From: Aquabacterium sp. J223
GTDB taxonomy: Bacteria; Pseudomonadota; Gammaproteobacteria; Burkholderiales; Burkholderiaceae_C
Length of the DNA stretch: 64,000 nt
Direction: 5' to 3'
Assembly (NCBI RefSeq): GCF_024666615.1
Contig: NZ_CP088297.1
Coordinates: 3,948,501 to 4,012,500, forward strand
The notes beneath the pieces are model-generated. The model was not told the DNA's origin, searched no databases, and was given only the letters and a program-made list of their open reading frames with translations. Positions 28,665-37,567 of the stretch are shown piece after piece (positions within the stretch are counted from its first letter, which is position 1; each line of letters opens with the position of its first letter). The translations under genes and the position numbers were made by a program.

Positions 28665-29707
28665 ACGGCCCGACGCCGACCGCCGACCTCGACCCCGACG
28701 TGCGAGGGCGCATGTCGGCCCTGAACGTGTCGCCGCTGTGGGAGGTGATGCAGGGCATGGTGCCGCCCGAGCCGCGCAGCCAGGCGCTGCCGGTCGCCTG
28801 GCGCTGGCGCGAGATGCGGGAGCAGCTGCTGGAGGCCGGCCACATCATCACCGCGGCGCAGGCCGAACGCCGCGTGCTGATGCTGCGCAACCCCGGTCTG
28901 CCGGGCCGGCCGCAGGTGACGGACACCATCTACGCCGGCCTCCAGCTCATCCTGCCCGGCGAGACCGCGCGCGCCCACCGCCACAGCCAGTCGGCCCTGC
29001 GCTTCGTGCTCGAGGGCAGCGGCGGCTACACCGCCGTGGACGGCCTGCGCGCACCGATGCGACGCGGCGACTTCATCGTCACGCCGGCCTGGACCTGGCA
29101 CGACCACGGCAACGACGGCGACGGTCCGGTGATGTGGCTGGACGGGCTGGACGTGCCGCTGGTCGGCTTCCTGCAGGCCGGCTTCCGCGAGGAGCACGAG
29201 GCCGAGCGTTTCCCGACGCGGGGCGACGCCGAGCAGGTGTTCCACCGCTACGGCAATGCCTTGCTGCCGCTGGAGCGGCAGGCCGCGGGGCCGACGTCGC
29301 CGGTCTTCAGCTACCCCTACGAACGCACCCGCGAGGCGCTGCACGGCCTGGCGCACGGCGGCCAGATCGACGACTGCCTCGGCGCGGTGGTGCGCTACGC
29401 CAACCCGCTCAACGGCGACTGGGCCATCCCGACCATCGGCGCGTGGATGCAGCTGCTGCCGCGCGGCTGGACGGCCCGACACCTGCGGACCACTGACAGC
29501 GTGGTGCTGGTGGTGGTCGACGGCGCGCCCACCATCGAGATCGACGGCGAGGCGCCGACGACGCTGGCGCCCAACGACGTCTTCGTCGTGCCGGGCTGGC
29601 GGCGCTGGCGCGCCGGTGCCGGCACGTCGGGCGACGCCGTGCTGTTCGCCTATTCCGACCGTCCGGTGCACCAGAAACTGGGGCTGTACCGCGAGCAGCG
29701 CGGCTGA
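28661..29707 (+). CDS. Gentisate 1,2-dioxygenase-like bicupin
   Basis: A 348-residue bicupin iron dioxygenase that opens gentisate to maleylpyruvate. The first cupin has the iron-binding HRHSQSALRFVLEG loop and the distal TWHDHGNDG. The second cupin (VVVDGAPTIEIDG, VVPGWRRW) lacks a full metal triad, as is usual in this family. The ATG overlaps the hydroxylase stop. It is followed by a fumarylacetoacetase-family gene, the usual next step. 1-Hydroxy-2-naphthoate or salicylate 1,2-dioxygenases share this fold and cannot be excluded. Confidence 0.88.
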   Translation: MNGPTPTADLDPDVRGRMSALNVSPLWEVMQGMVPPEPRSQALPVAWRWREMREQLLEAGHIITAAQAERRVLMLRNPGLPGRPQVTDTIYAGLQLILPGETARAHRHSQSALRFVLEGSGGYTAVDGLRAPMRRGDFIVTPAWTWHDHGNDGDGPVMWLDGLDVPLVGFLQAGFREEHEAERFPTRGDAEQVFHRYGNALLPLERQAAGPTSPVFSYPYERTREALHGLAHGGQIDDCLGAVVRYANPLNGDWAIPTIGAWMQLLPRGWTARHLRTTDSVVLVVVDGAPTIEIDGEAPTTLAPNDVFVVPGWRRWRAGAGTSGDAVLFAYSDRPVHQKLGLYREQRG

Positions 29708-29736
29708 CCCTCCACGAAGAACGAGGACCTTCGACC

Positions 29737-30591
29737 ATGAAACTCTGCCGCTTCAACGACAACCGCATCGGCGTGGTCCGTGACGACCAGGTGCACGACA
29801 TCACGCCGCTGTTCGAGCGCTTCGGCCGCCCGGGCTGGCCCTACCCGGCCTACGACTGGATCGTCGGCCACTTCGACCAGGTGCGGCCGGAGATCGACGG
29901 CTTCCTGCCCGGTGCCCAGCGCACGCCGCTGGCCGAGGTGACGTTGCGCGCGCCGGTGGCCAACCCGGGCAAGATCATCGGCGCCCCGATCAACTACGAC
30001 GACCACATCGCCGAAGCCAACGCCGACCGGCAGATCAACCACGGCAAGCACTTCGTCTCGCTGGACAAGCTGGGCCTGTTCATCAAGGCGCCGACCTCGC
30101 TGCTCGGGCCCGACGGCGCGGTGCAGATCCCCTTTCCCGACCGCCGCACCGACCACGAGGTGGAGCTGGGGGTGGTCATCGGCCGCCAGGCGCGCCGGGT
30201 GCCGCGCGAGCGGGCCCTCGACCATGTGTTCGGCTACTGCGTCGCGCTGGACATGACGGTGCGCGGCCCCGAGTTCCCCGGCTTCCGCAAGTCGCCCGAC
30301 ACCTTCGGCGTCATCGGACCGTGGATCACCACCGCCGACGAGGTGGCCGACCCGAACGCGCTGGACCTCGACATCACCATCAACGGCGAGACGCGGCAGC
30401 GGTCGAACACCCGGCACCTGATCTTCAACGTGCAGCACCTGATCGAGTACGCCTCGGCGATGTACACGCTGATGCCGGGCGACGTCATCATGACCGGCAC
30501 GCCGGCCGGCGTCAGCCCGGTCAGCCCGGGCGATCGCATGGTGGCCCGTGTGCAGGGCCTCGGCGAACTGACGATGACCATCGCCCGCTGA
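29737..30591 (+). CDS. Fumarylacetoacetate hydrolase-family protein (maleyl/fumarylpyruvate hydrolase candidate)
   Basis: A 284-residue FAH-family metal-dependent C-C hydrolase. Metal-binding acids lie in DHEVELGVVIG, and the family signature VFGYCVALDMTVRG and the C-terminal MTGTPAGVSPV are clear. A GAACGAGGACC leader precedes the ATG. Third gene of the gentisate operon. There is no glutathione- or mycothiol-dependent maleylpyruvate isomerase in the window. The enzyme may therefore hydrolyse maleylpyruvate directly to maleate and pyruvate, which would feed the maleate isomerase at 12115. Confidence 0.88.
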   Translation: MKLCRFNDNRIGVVRDDQVHDITPLFERFGRPGWPYPAYDWIVGHFDQVRPEIDGFLPGAQRTPLAEVTLRAPVANPGKIIGAPINYDDHIAEANADRQINHGKHFVSLDKLGLFIKAPTSLLGPDGAVQIPFPDRRTDHEVELGVVIGRQARRVPRERALDHVFGYCVALDMTVRGPEFPGFRKSPDTFGVIGPWITTADEVADPNALDLDITINGETRQRSNTRHLIFNVQHLIEYASAMYTLMPGDVIMTGTPAGVSPVSPGDRMVARVQGLGELTMTIAR

Positions 30592-30596
30592 GGGCG

Positions 30597-30620
30597 GGCC
30601 GGACCCGCCGGGGTCCGGCC
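30597..30620. terminator. Bidirectional terminator hairpin
   Basis: A perfect 10-bp stem, GGCCGGACCC and GGGTCCGGCC, with the 4-base loop GCCG, fills the 32-base gap between two convergent genes that stop at 30591 and 30624. It lacks a T-run on either strand. Confidence 0.7.
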
Positions 30621-30623
30621 GGC

Positions 30624-31706
30624 TCAGGCCGCCATGGCCAGCGTGGGCGTCGCGTCGTCCACCATCGGGGGCGGCACGAAGCAGAAGCCGGGCTCCTGCG
30701 CCTCGCGCCGGATGAGCGCCTCGAGCGCGCGCCGCGTGCGGATCGGCGCCTCGTCCACCCGCAGCGCCACCCCGGGCACCGCGCCGCCGTAGCGCTGCAG
30801 CTGCTGCTGCTGCAGGCTCAGCACCGCCGCGTCCTCGTCGAAGGTGTGCTCGGTGGCGCGGCGCATCGCCTCGGTCAGGTCGGCATCGTCGAGCTTGCGG
30901 TTGCGCGCCACCGCCCAGAAGTAGTGGGTGGTGTGCTCGGTCTCGGGCGTCAACAGGTGCAGCACGTGGCTGCGGAAGGCGTCGTCGGGCGACGCCTGCA
31001 CCGGGTAGACACCGAAGTCGGTCATGCACAGCGACGGCGCCATGGCGATGGCGGTCTGCCAGCGGTTGATGCGCCCATGGTGGTCCAGCACCATGGCGAA
31101 GAAGGGCGGCGGCTCGATGTTCGGCATCTCGCGGTGCGCCCGCACCAGCCCCTCCCCCGCCACCGACACCGTCACCGGGTACCTGGGAATGCACTCCTCG
31201 TCGCCCTGGCCGATGGTCCTGCGGTGCACCCAGCTCTCGTGGCCCAGGTCCATCAGGTTGTCCATGCACAGCCGGTAGTCGGCCTGCACGTGGTGGTAGC
31301 CGCGGGAGGGCGTCCACTGCGGGTCGCGGTTCCACCGCATGTCCGGCACCAGTTCAGGCCGCGCCAGCGCCGGATCGCCCAGCCAGATCCAGAGCAGGCC
31401 GTGGCGCGCCAGCAGGGGCAGGCGACGCACGTGGGCCCGCGCCGGGGGCGACGGCTGGCCGGGGGCTTCCAGGCAGGTGCCGTCCGCGGCGAAGCGCAGG
31501 CCGTGGTAGCCGCACTGCAGTTCGTCGCCATGGCGGCGGCCGGCGGACAGCGGCAGCAGCCGGTGCGGGCAGACGTCCTCCAGCGCCGACACCTCGCCGG
31601 CCGCCGTCTTCAGCATGATCGCCGACACCCCGAGGAAGCGGCGGGCGACCCACGGCACGCCGTCCAGCTCGTGCTCGAAGCCGGCGACGTACCAGACGTT
31701 GCGCAT
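30624..31706 (-). CDS. Rieske non-heme iron oxygenase, alpha subunit (VanA/PaO-like)
   Basis: A 360-residue Rieske oxygenase. The [2Fe-2S] ligands are Cys46-x-His48 (CPHRL) and Cys65-x2-His68 (CGYHG). The mononuclear iron region is MDNLMDLGHESWVHR. It begins MRNVWYVAGFEHEL, the typical start of the vanillate demethylase/toluenesulfonate group. An alternative GTG at 31754 would overlap the upstream receptor stop by 4 bases. Such enzymes demethylate or hydroxylate aromatic acids and need a separate reductase, which is not in the window. Downstream of a periplasmic receptor in one transcription unit. Confidence 0.88.
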   Translation of the reverse strand: MRNVWYVAGFEHELDGVPWVARRFLGVSAIMLKTAAGEVSALEDVCPHRLLPLSAGRRHGDELQCGYHGLRFAADGTCLEAPGQPSPPARAHVRRLPLLARHGLLWIWLGDPALARPELVPDMRWNRDPQWTPSRGYHHVQADYRLCMDNLMDLGHESWVHRRTIGQGDEECIPRYPVTVSVAGEGLVRAHREMPNIEPPPFFAMVLDHHGRINRWQTAIAMAPSLCMTDFGVYPVQASPDDAFRSHVLHLLTPETEHTTHYFWAVARNRKLDDADLTEAMRRATEHTFDEDAAVLSLQQQQLQRYGGAVPGVALRVDEAPIRTRRALEALIRREAQEPGFCFVPPPMVDDATPTLAMAA

Positions 31707-31750
31707 CCAGTTCACCGCGGTCCCCGCGGTGGCGGCGCCGTCCGACGCCC

Positions 31751-32932
31751 TCACGCGGGCCTCCCCTTGGCCGGGTCCTTCATCTGCTTGATGGCGTCGA
31801 ACTCCACGTTGTAGAGCTTGCCGTTGACCTTCTCCACCTTGCGCATGTAGATGTCGTGGATGACGTCGCGGGTTTCCGGATCGATGGTCATCATGCCGCG
31901 CGGGCTTTCGAACGTCTGGCCCTTCATCGCCGCCAGCAGCGCGGGGCCGTCGCCGTTGCCGCCGGTGGCGCGCAGCGCCTCGTGGATGACCCGCATGCCG
32001 TCCCAGGCGCCGACGGCCATGAAGTTCGGCCGCATGCCCTTGTTGGCCGTCTCGAAGGCGGCGACGAAGCGCCGGTTGAGGGCCGACGGATGCGCCGCCG
32101 AGTAGTGCTGCGCGGTGATCACGCCGAGCCCCGCATCGCCGATGTCGCCGATGACGTCGTCGTCGGTGAGCGTGCCGTCGCCGATGATGGTGATGCCGGC
32201 GTTGGCCAGACCGCGCTCGACGAACTGGCGCATGAAGATGGCGCCCGGTCCCGACGGCAGGAAGACGAACAGCGCCTCCGGCTTGATGTCCCGCACCCGC
32301 TGCAGGAAGGGCGCGTAGTCCGGGTTGCGCATCGGCACGCGGATCTCGCCCAGCACGGTGCCGCCGTTCTCGCGCACGTAGCCGTTGAAGTACTTCTCGG
32401 CGTCCAGCCCGGGACCGTAGTCCGGCACCAGCGACACGAAGCGCCGCATCTTGTTGCGGATGGCCCATTGCGCCATCGCGATCGAGGACTGGGGCAGCGA
32501 GTAGCTCGTGCGCACGACGAAGGGCGAGGCCTCCGTGATGCTGGACGTGGCAGCGGCCGTCACCACCAGCGGCGTCTTGCTCTGCGTCGCGATCGGCGCC
32601 GCGGCGAGGGCGATCGGCGTGAGGCCGCAGCCCGCCACCACGTCGACCTTCTCGTTCACCACCAGCTCCGACACCATGCGCCGTCCGGTGTCGGCGACGC
32701 CCGCGTCGTCCCGCAGCAGGAGCTCGACCTTGCGGCCCTCCACCGTGTCGCCGTGGAGCGCCTGGTACAGGCGCGCGCCCGCTTCCTGTTGCCGACCGGT
32801 CGACGCGAAGGCGCCGGTCATCGGCAGCACCCACCCGATGCGGAACGGACGGGACTGCGCCCGCACGCCTGCCGCCCCCACCGCCGCCAGCGCCACGCCG
32901 ACGGAGGCCTGCACCACTGCTCGCCGCTTCAT
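31751..32932 (-). CDS. Periplasmic ABC-type receptor (branched-chain amino acid family)
   Basis: A 393-residue type I periplasmic binding protein (Leu/Ile/Val-binding family) with a Tat- or Sec-like N-terminus (MKRRAVVQASVGVALAAVGAAGVRA). The mature part begins FRIGWVLPMTGAFASTG. Many relatives near Rieske oxygenases bind aromatic acids and not amino acids. No permease or ATPase genes adjoin it. It is the first gene of a two-gene unit with the Rieske oxygenase. Confidence 0.9.
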   Translation of the reverse strand: MKRRAVVQASVGVALAAVGAAGVRAQSRPFRIGWVLPMTGAFASTGRQQEAGARLYQALHGDTVEGRKVELLLRDDAGVADTGRRMVSELVVNEKVDVVAGCGLTPIALAAAPIATQSKTPLVVTAAATSSITEASPFVVRTSYSLPQSSIAMAQWAIRNKMRRFVSLVPDYGPGLDAEKYFNGYVRENGGTVLGEIRVPMRNPDYAPFLQRVRDIKPEALFVFLPSGPGAIFMRQFVERGLANAGITIIGDGTLTDDDVIGDIGDAGLGVITAQHYSAAHPSALNRRFVAAFETANKGMRPNFMAVGAWDGMRVIHEALRATGGNGDGPALLAAMKGQTFESPRGMMTIDPETRDVIHDIYMRKVEKVNGKLYNVEFDAIKQMKDPAKGRPA

Positions 32933-33198
32933 GCTCGTCTCCTGGATTGTTGTGGTCCTCGCCCAGCGAACGCGGGCGGGTCCGATGGAGCATCGGACGC
33001 GGCCATTGGTGTGTCAATCGACCTGCGCCAATCTTGCGGATCAGCTATTTGGATGGGGCCGCCCCAGCGTGTGCACCCGCGTGTGGCCCATGCAGAAAAG
33101 GGCTGCGACCTTGCGGTGCAGCCCCTTCGACATCCCTGCTCGGCCGACGCCCGCGCGTCGCCCGTGTCCGTGAGGTGGTCCCGTCCGCGTTCCCCTTG

Positions 33199-33885
33199 TC
33201 AACCGCGGCCGAACTGGAAGGCCAGCAATGCCGCCAGCACCGCCACCGACGCCGCGGTGGCCGAGACCGCGGCGGCGATGACGGCGACTGCGTTGCCGGA
33301 GGCGGCCATGGGCCTTGCCGGTCCCTGCGCCGGCCCGTCGGAGGGCTGGACGGGCACCGGCGCCGGCGCGACGGTGGCCGTCGTCTCCGAGGACGTCGCG
33401 TGGGCCGCGCCCGCTGCCGACGCCGCCACGCCGGCGGCTCGCCCCGGCCCTTCGAGCTCGCGCGCGAAGCGCGCGAAGAAGTCATCGGTCATGCGCTTCG
33501 TGACGCCGTCGATGAGCCGGCCTCCCACCTGTGCCAGCCGGCCGCCGACCTGGGCCTTCGACACGTAGCGCAGCCGCGTGGACTCGCCGACGTCTTCCAG
33601 CGTCACCTGGGCGCTGCCCTTGCCGAACCCCGCGACGCCGCCCGAACCGTCGAACGTCAGCGAATAGCCGGTGCCGGGCCGGATGTCGTGCAGCCGCAGC
33701 GTGCCGGCGAAGCGGGCCCGGATGGGACCCACCGTGGCCTGCAACGCGACGCGGTAGCGGTCGGGGCCGTCGGCCTCGAAGGTGTCGCAGCCGGGAAGGC
33801 AGCGTTGCAGCACCGCGGGGTCGTTCAGCCCCTGCCAGACGGCAGGGCGCGGCACCGCGAGGAGGGTTTCGCCTTGGATGTCCAT
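33199..33885 (-). CDS. CoxG-like SRPBCC protein with C-terminal membrane anchor
   Basis: A 228-residue protein. Residues 1-150 form a CoxG-type SRPBCC domain (AVWQGLNDPAVLQRCLPGCD, GKGSAQVTLEDVGESTRLRY). A Pro/Ala-rich linker and one C-terminal hydrophobic helix (about 200-224) follow. CoxG-like proteins accompany molybdenum hydroxylases and help membrane recruitment or maturation of the enzyme. It starts 15 bases after the small-subunit stop and is the last gene of the hydroxylase operon. Confidence 0.88.
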   Translation of the reverse strand: MDIQGETLLAVPRPAVWQGLNDPAVLQRCLPGCDTFEADGPDRYRVALQATVGPIRARFAGTLRLHDIRPGTGYSLTFDGSGGVAGFGKGSAQVTLEDVGESTRLRYVSKAQVGGRLAQVGGRLIDGVTKRMTDDFFARFARELEGPGRAAGVAASAAGAAHATSSETTATVAPAPVPVQPSDGPAQGPARPMAASGNAVAVIAAAVSATAASVAVLAALLAFQFGRG

Positions 33886-33900
33886 GGTCGTGCGTGTCGC

Positions 33901-34389
33901 TCAGGTCTTCGTCGGCGCCCGCAGGCGCTCGGCGGCCAGCGTCACCGCCCGCACGATCTCCGGGTAGGCGCCGCACCGGCACAGGTTGCCGGCCAGGTGG
34001 TGCCGGATCTCGTGTTCCGACGGGTCGGGGTTGTCGCGCAGCAGCTGCCGCGACATCAGGATGAAGCCGGGCGTGCAGAAGCCGCACTGGAACGCGCCGG
34101 CATCGATGAACGCCTGCTGCACGGGGTCCAGCTGGCCGTCCTGTTCCAGCGACTCCACCGTGGCCACGTCGCAGCCGTCCACGTGCATGGCGGGGTGGAT
34201 GCAGCCGGTGACGGCCTGGCCGTCGACGACGACGGTGCAGCAGCCGCACAGGCCCTGCCCGCAGCTTTCGCGCGCCCCGTGCAGGCCGCAGCCGCGCACG
34301 ACCTCGACCAGGGTGGTGTACGCCTCGACCTGCAGGGCGACGGGCTCGCCGTTGAGTCGGAACTGGATGAGGGTGCTGGTGCTGCTCAT
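33901..34389 (-). CDS. Molybdenum hydroxylase [2Fe-2S] small subunit (CoxS-like)
   Basis: A 162-residue iron-sulfur subunit of the xanthine oxidase family. The plant-ferredoxin-type cluster uses Cys43, Cys48, Cys51 and Cys63; the second cluster uses Cys102, Cys105, Cys137 and Cys139 (CGFCTPGF and LCRCGAYPEI). It passes electrons from the molybdenum centre to FAD. The ATG overlaps the large-subunit stop (ATGA at 34386-34389). Confidence 0.94.
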   Translation of the reverse strand: MSSTSTLIQFRLNGEPVALQVEAYTTLVEVVRGCGLHGARESCGQGLCGCCTVVVDGQAVTGCIHPAMHVDGCDVATVESLEQDGQLDPVQQAFIDAGAFQCGFCTPGFILMSRQLLRDNPDPSEHEIRHHLAGNLCRCGAYPEIVRAVTLAAERLRAPTKT

Positions 34390-36701
34390 GGCGTGATCGT
34401 GCCTTCGGGTCGGTCGACGAGCGGTTCGCCGCGCTGTGCCCGCAGCGCGCGGAACACCGCCTCGGGGGTGATCGGCAGCGACATGACGCGCACGCCGACG
34501 GCATCGTGGATGGCCTCGGCGATGGCCGAGGCGACGCCGAAGCAGCCGCTCTCGCCGAGGCCCTTCGCGCCGAACGGCCCCGTGTTCTGCTGCGACGCCA
34601 CCGCCTCGGCGGTGAGGTGCGCCGGCACGTCCAGCATGCCGGGGATCTTGTACTCGGACAGCGAGCCGTTCTGCAGCTGCCCGTCGGCGTCGAACGCCAT
34701 GTTCTCCAGGAAGGTGGCGCCGAGCTGCATGATGGCCGCGCCCGAGATCTGCGTGGCCACCACCCGGGGGTTGAGCGCGGTCCCGCAGTCCACCACGTTC
34801 TCCATGCGGACGATCCGGAACTGGCCGGTCTCGGTGTCGACCTCCACCTCGATGCCGCTGCCGCCGATCATCCAGTTGGGCGTGATGTCGTCCGAGCGGC
34901 CGCTGCCGTCCGGCGAGGTGTACGAGGGCACGAAGCTGCCCGTGCCGACGACCGTGCCGGCCTGCATGCCGAAGCGGGCCTTCAACAGCGCGGGCAGCGA
35001 CGCCATGCCCTCGAACGGCCGCCCCACCTCCTCCGCCAGCGAACGGGCCTGGCGCAGCAGGTCCTCGGCCGCCAGCTTGACCGCGTTGCCCATCGAGAAG
35101 GTCGAGCGCGAGCCCAGCGTCGCCATGTCGTAGGGCGTGACGTCGGTGTCCGGGTGCACCACGTGGATCTGCTCGGCCTGCAGCCCGAGCACCTCGGCCG
35201 CCACGATGGCCATCACGGTGTCCGAGCCCTGCCCCATGTCGACCGTGCTCACCAGCAGCGTGCAGCTGCCGTCGCCACCGGCGGTGATCGTCGCCACCGA
35301 CGCCGTCGGCGCGACCATGGCCTTGAAGCCCAGGCCGATGCCGCGGCCCCGGCGCAGCGTGCCGCTCCCGCGGTCGAACGGTTGCTGCCAGCCCAAGCGC
35401 TCGGCGACGCGGTCGAGCACCAGGCGCAGCGCCGCGTCCTTCATCACCGTGCCGGTGCCGTGCGGCCGGCCATCGACCAGCAGGTTCATGCGCCGGAACT
35501 CCACCGGGTCCAGGCCCAGCTCGCGCGCGATGAGGTCCGCTTGCGACTCGTACCCCCAGACCACCTGCGTGATGCCGAAGCCGCGGAAGGCGCCGGCCGG
35601 CGGCAGGTTGGTGTAGACCTGGTACGAGTCGATGTCGACGTTCTCGATGTCGTAGGGCCCTGCGGCGGTGAAGCCCGACTTCTGGGTGACGCGCGGCCCG
35701 ATGTCGGCGTAGGCGCCGCCGTTCCAGTAGACCTCGCAGCGGCGGGCCGTGATGCGCCCGCCGGCGTCGACCGCGCTGCGCAGGCGGAAGGTCGTCGCGT
35801 GCTTGGTGGTGTGGAAGAACTGCTCCTCCATGGTCAGCGCCACGCGCACCGGCCGCCGCGCGATCAGCGCCAACGCGACGGCCAGGGCCTCGAGCTTGAT
35901 GTACAGCTTCGCGCCGAAGCCGCCGCCCAAGAGCCGGGTCTGGACCTGCACCCGGTTCTCCGGCCAGCCGAGCAGGCGGGCGATCTCCAGCCGCACGAAC
36001 GACGGGCTCTGCGACGCGGTGTGGACCACGATGCGCGGGCCCTGCAGCTCGGCGATGGAGATCATCGGCTCCAGCGGCACGTGCATGACCTGCTGCGTGC
36101 GGAAGGTGTGGTCGAACACCCGGTGGGCGCGGGCGAACGCGCCTTCGACGTCCCCGTGTCGAAGCCGGTAGTCCAGCGCGACGTTGGTGCCCTTGCGGCC
36201 GGCCAGGTGCTTCAGGTCCGGGAAGGTGCCGGCGGGACGCAGCACGTCGTGCACCAGGACGTCGCTGCGGGCCGCGGCGTCGACCTCGTCGAAGACCGCC
36301 GGCAGCACCTCGTACGCGACCGCGACCAGCCCCACCGCCGCCTCGGCCACGTGCGGGTCGGCGGCCAGCACCACCGCCACCGGCTCGCCGATGTGGCGCA
36401 CCTTCTCGATCGCCAGGATGGGCTGGTCGTGGAAGGCCGGCCCGAAGTGCGGGTCGGGGATGACCTTCAGGACGTCCTGCGCGGTGACCACCGCGAAGAC
36501 ACCGGGCAGGGCCGCGGCGGCCTGCGTGTCGATGGACAGGATGCGCGCATGCGCGTGCACGCTGCGCACGATCTTCGCGTGCAGCATGCGCGGCAGCACG
36601 ACGTTGTGGGTGTACCGCGCGGCACCGGTCACCTTGTCGCGCGACTCGATGCGGTCCACGCTGCGGCCCACCTGGCGCGAGGAGACGGACGTGTCGTTCA
36701 T
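34386..36701 (-). CDS. Molybdenum hydroxylase large (molybdopterin-binding) subunit
   Basis: A 771-residue catalytic subunit of the xanthine oxidase family. Family motifs include the cofactor-binding LLGGGFGAK, AFRGFG near the active site and the catalytic glutamate of GAKGLGESG near the C-terminus. AFRGFG differs from the AYXCSFR loop of true CO dehydrogenase, so CO oxidation is unlikely. Hydroxylation of an aromatic or N-heterocyclic compound, or 4-hydroxybenzoyl-CoA reductase-like chemistry, are open options. Overlaps both partners by 4 bases. Confidence 0.93.
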   Translation of the reverse strand: MNDTSVSSRQVGRSVDRIESRDKVTGAARYTHNVVLPRMLHAKIVRSVHAHARILSIDTQAAAALPGVFAVVTAQDVLKVIPDPHFGPAFHDQPILAIEKVRHIGEPVAVVLAADPHVAEAAVGLVAVAYEVLPAVFDEVDAAARSDVLVHDVLRPAGTFPDLKHLAGRKGTNVALDYRLRHGDVEGAFARAHRVFDHTFRTQQVMHVPLEPMISIAELQGPRIVVHTASQSPSFVRLEIARLLGWPENRVQVQTRLLGGGFGAKLYIKLEALAVALALIARRPVRVALTMEEQFFHTTKHATTFRLRSAVDAGGRITARRCEVYWNGGAYADIGPRVTQKSGFTAAGPYDIENVDIDSYQVYTNLPPAGAFRGFGITQVVWGYESQADLIARELGLDPVEFRRMNLLVDGRPHGTGTVMKDAALRLVLDRVAERLGWQQPFDRGSGTLRRGRGIGLGFKAMVAPTASVATITAGGDGSCTLLVSTVDMGQGSDTVMAIVAAEVLGLQAEQIHVVHPDTDVTPYDMATLGSRSTFSMGNAVKLAAEDLLRQARSLAEEVGRPFEGMASLPALLKARFGMQAGTVVGTGSFVPSYTSPDGSGRSDDITPNWMIGGSGIEVEVDTETGQFRIVRMENVVDCGTALNPRVVATQISGAAIMQLGATFLENMAFDADGQLQNGSLSEYKIPGMLDVPAHLTAEAVASQQNTGPFGAKGLGESGCFGVASAIAEAIHDAVGVRVMSLPITPEAVFRALRAQRGEPLVDRPEGTITP

Positions 36702-37567
36702 GCGCGGCTCCCGTGGCGGGCCATGGCGGTCTGGATGACGCGGCGGAACGCGACCTTCAGCAGCTCGGTCTTGTAGGCGGCGGATCCGTGGGCGTCGCCC
36801 ACCAGCCTCGCCTCGGCGGCGGCGGCGTCGGCCGCGGCGCGGACCACGGTGTCGGCCAGGCCCCCTTGCTGCAGGACCGCCTCCGCACCGCTCAGGCGTG
36901 TCGGCAGGTCCGTGGCGGCGGCGGCGACGACGGTGGCGCGCCGCACCGCGTCGCCGTCCATGCGCAGCACGACGGCCAGGCCCAGGGCCGGCCAGTCGTG
37001 CGCGGCGCGCGTGGTCATCTTCAGGTAGGCCGCCGGGCCGGCCTGCGGCGGCACGATCACCTCGGTGATCAGCTCGTCACGGCGGATCACGGTCTCGTAG
37101 TAGCCGGTGTAGAGGTCCTCGACGTCCACCATGCGCGCCCCTTGCGGCCCGCGCAGCACCACCCGGGCCCCCAGCGCCGACAACACCGGCGGCATGTCGA
37201 GGTGCGGGTCCCCGTGGGCCAGGTTGCCGCCGAGCGTGGCGACCGCACGCACCCTCGGGTTGGCGACGCCCCGCAGCGCGTGGGCGATCAGCGGCCAGCG
37301 TTCGCGCACCGACGGCTCGCGCTCGATGTCGGCCAGGCGGGCCATGCCGCCGATCGTCAGCTCGCCGTCGCGGTTCACCGCCACCGCCGCGTGCTGCCGG
37401 CCGATGCGGTGCAGGCTGACCAGGCGGGTGGGCCGCAGCACGCCGGCCTTCATCATCAGCATCACGCCGGTGCCGCCGCTCACCGGTCGGACACCCGGGT
37501 CCTCCGGGTCCAGCCACGACAGCGCCTCCTCCAGCGAGTAGGGCAGCAGGAATTCGAACGGGGTCAT
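36698..37567 (-). CDS. Molybdenum hydroxylase FAD-binding medium subunit (CoxM-like)
   Basis: A 289-residue FAD subunit. The FAD-binding loops GGTGVMLMMK and TLGGNLAHGDPHLDMPP are of the CO dehydrogenase medium-subunit type. It shuttles electrons from the iron-sulfur subunit to an acceptor. The ATG at 37567 overlaps the corrected stop of the upstream hydrolase (ATGA), and its own stop overlaps the large-subunit ATG. The gene order medium-large-small-CoxG is as in cox-like operons. Confidence 0.93.
   Translation of the reverse strand: MTPFEFLLPYSLEEALSWLDPEDPGVRPVSGGTGVMLMMKAGVLRPTRLVSLHRIGRQHAAVAVNRDGELTIGGMARLADIEREPSVRERWPLIAHALRGVANPRVRAVATLGGNLAHGDPHLDMPPVLSALGARVVLRGPQGARMVDVEDLYTGYYETVIRRDELITEVIVPPQAGPAAYLKMTTRAAHDWPALGLAVVLRMDGDAVRRATVVAAAATDLPTRLSGAEAVLQQGGLADTVVRAAADAAAAEARLVGDAHGSAAYKTELLKVAFRRVIQTAMARHGSRA

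Noticed and set aside
34386-36701. CO dehydrogenase large subunit
   Set aside because: The gene order fits, but the active-site loop is AFRGFG and not the Cys-containing loop of the CO-oxidising enzyme.
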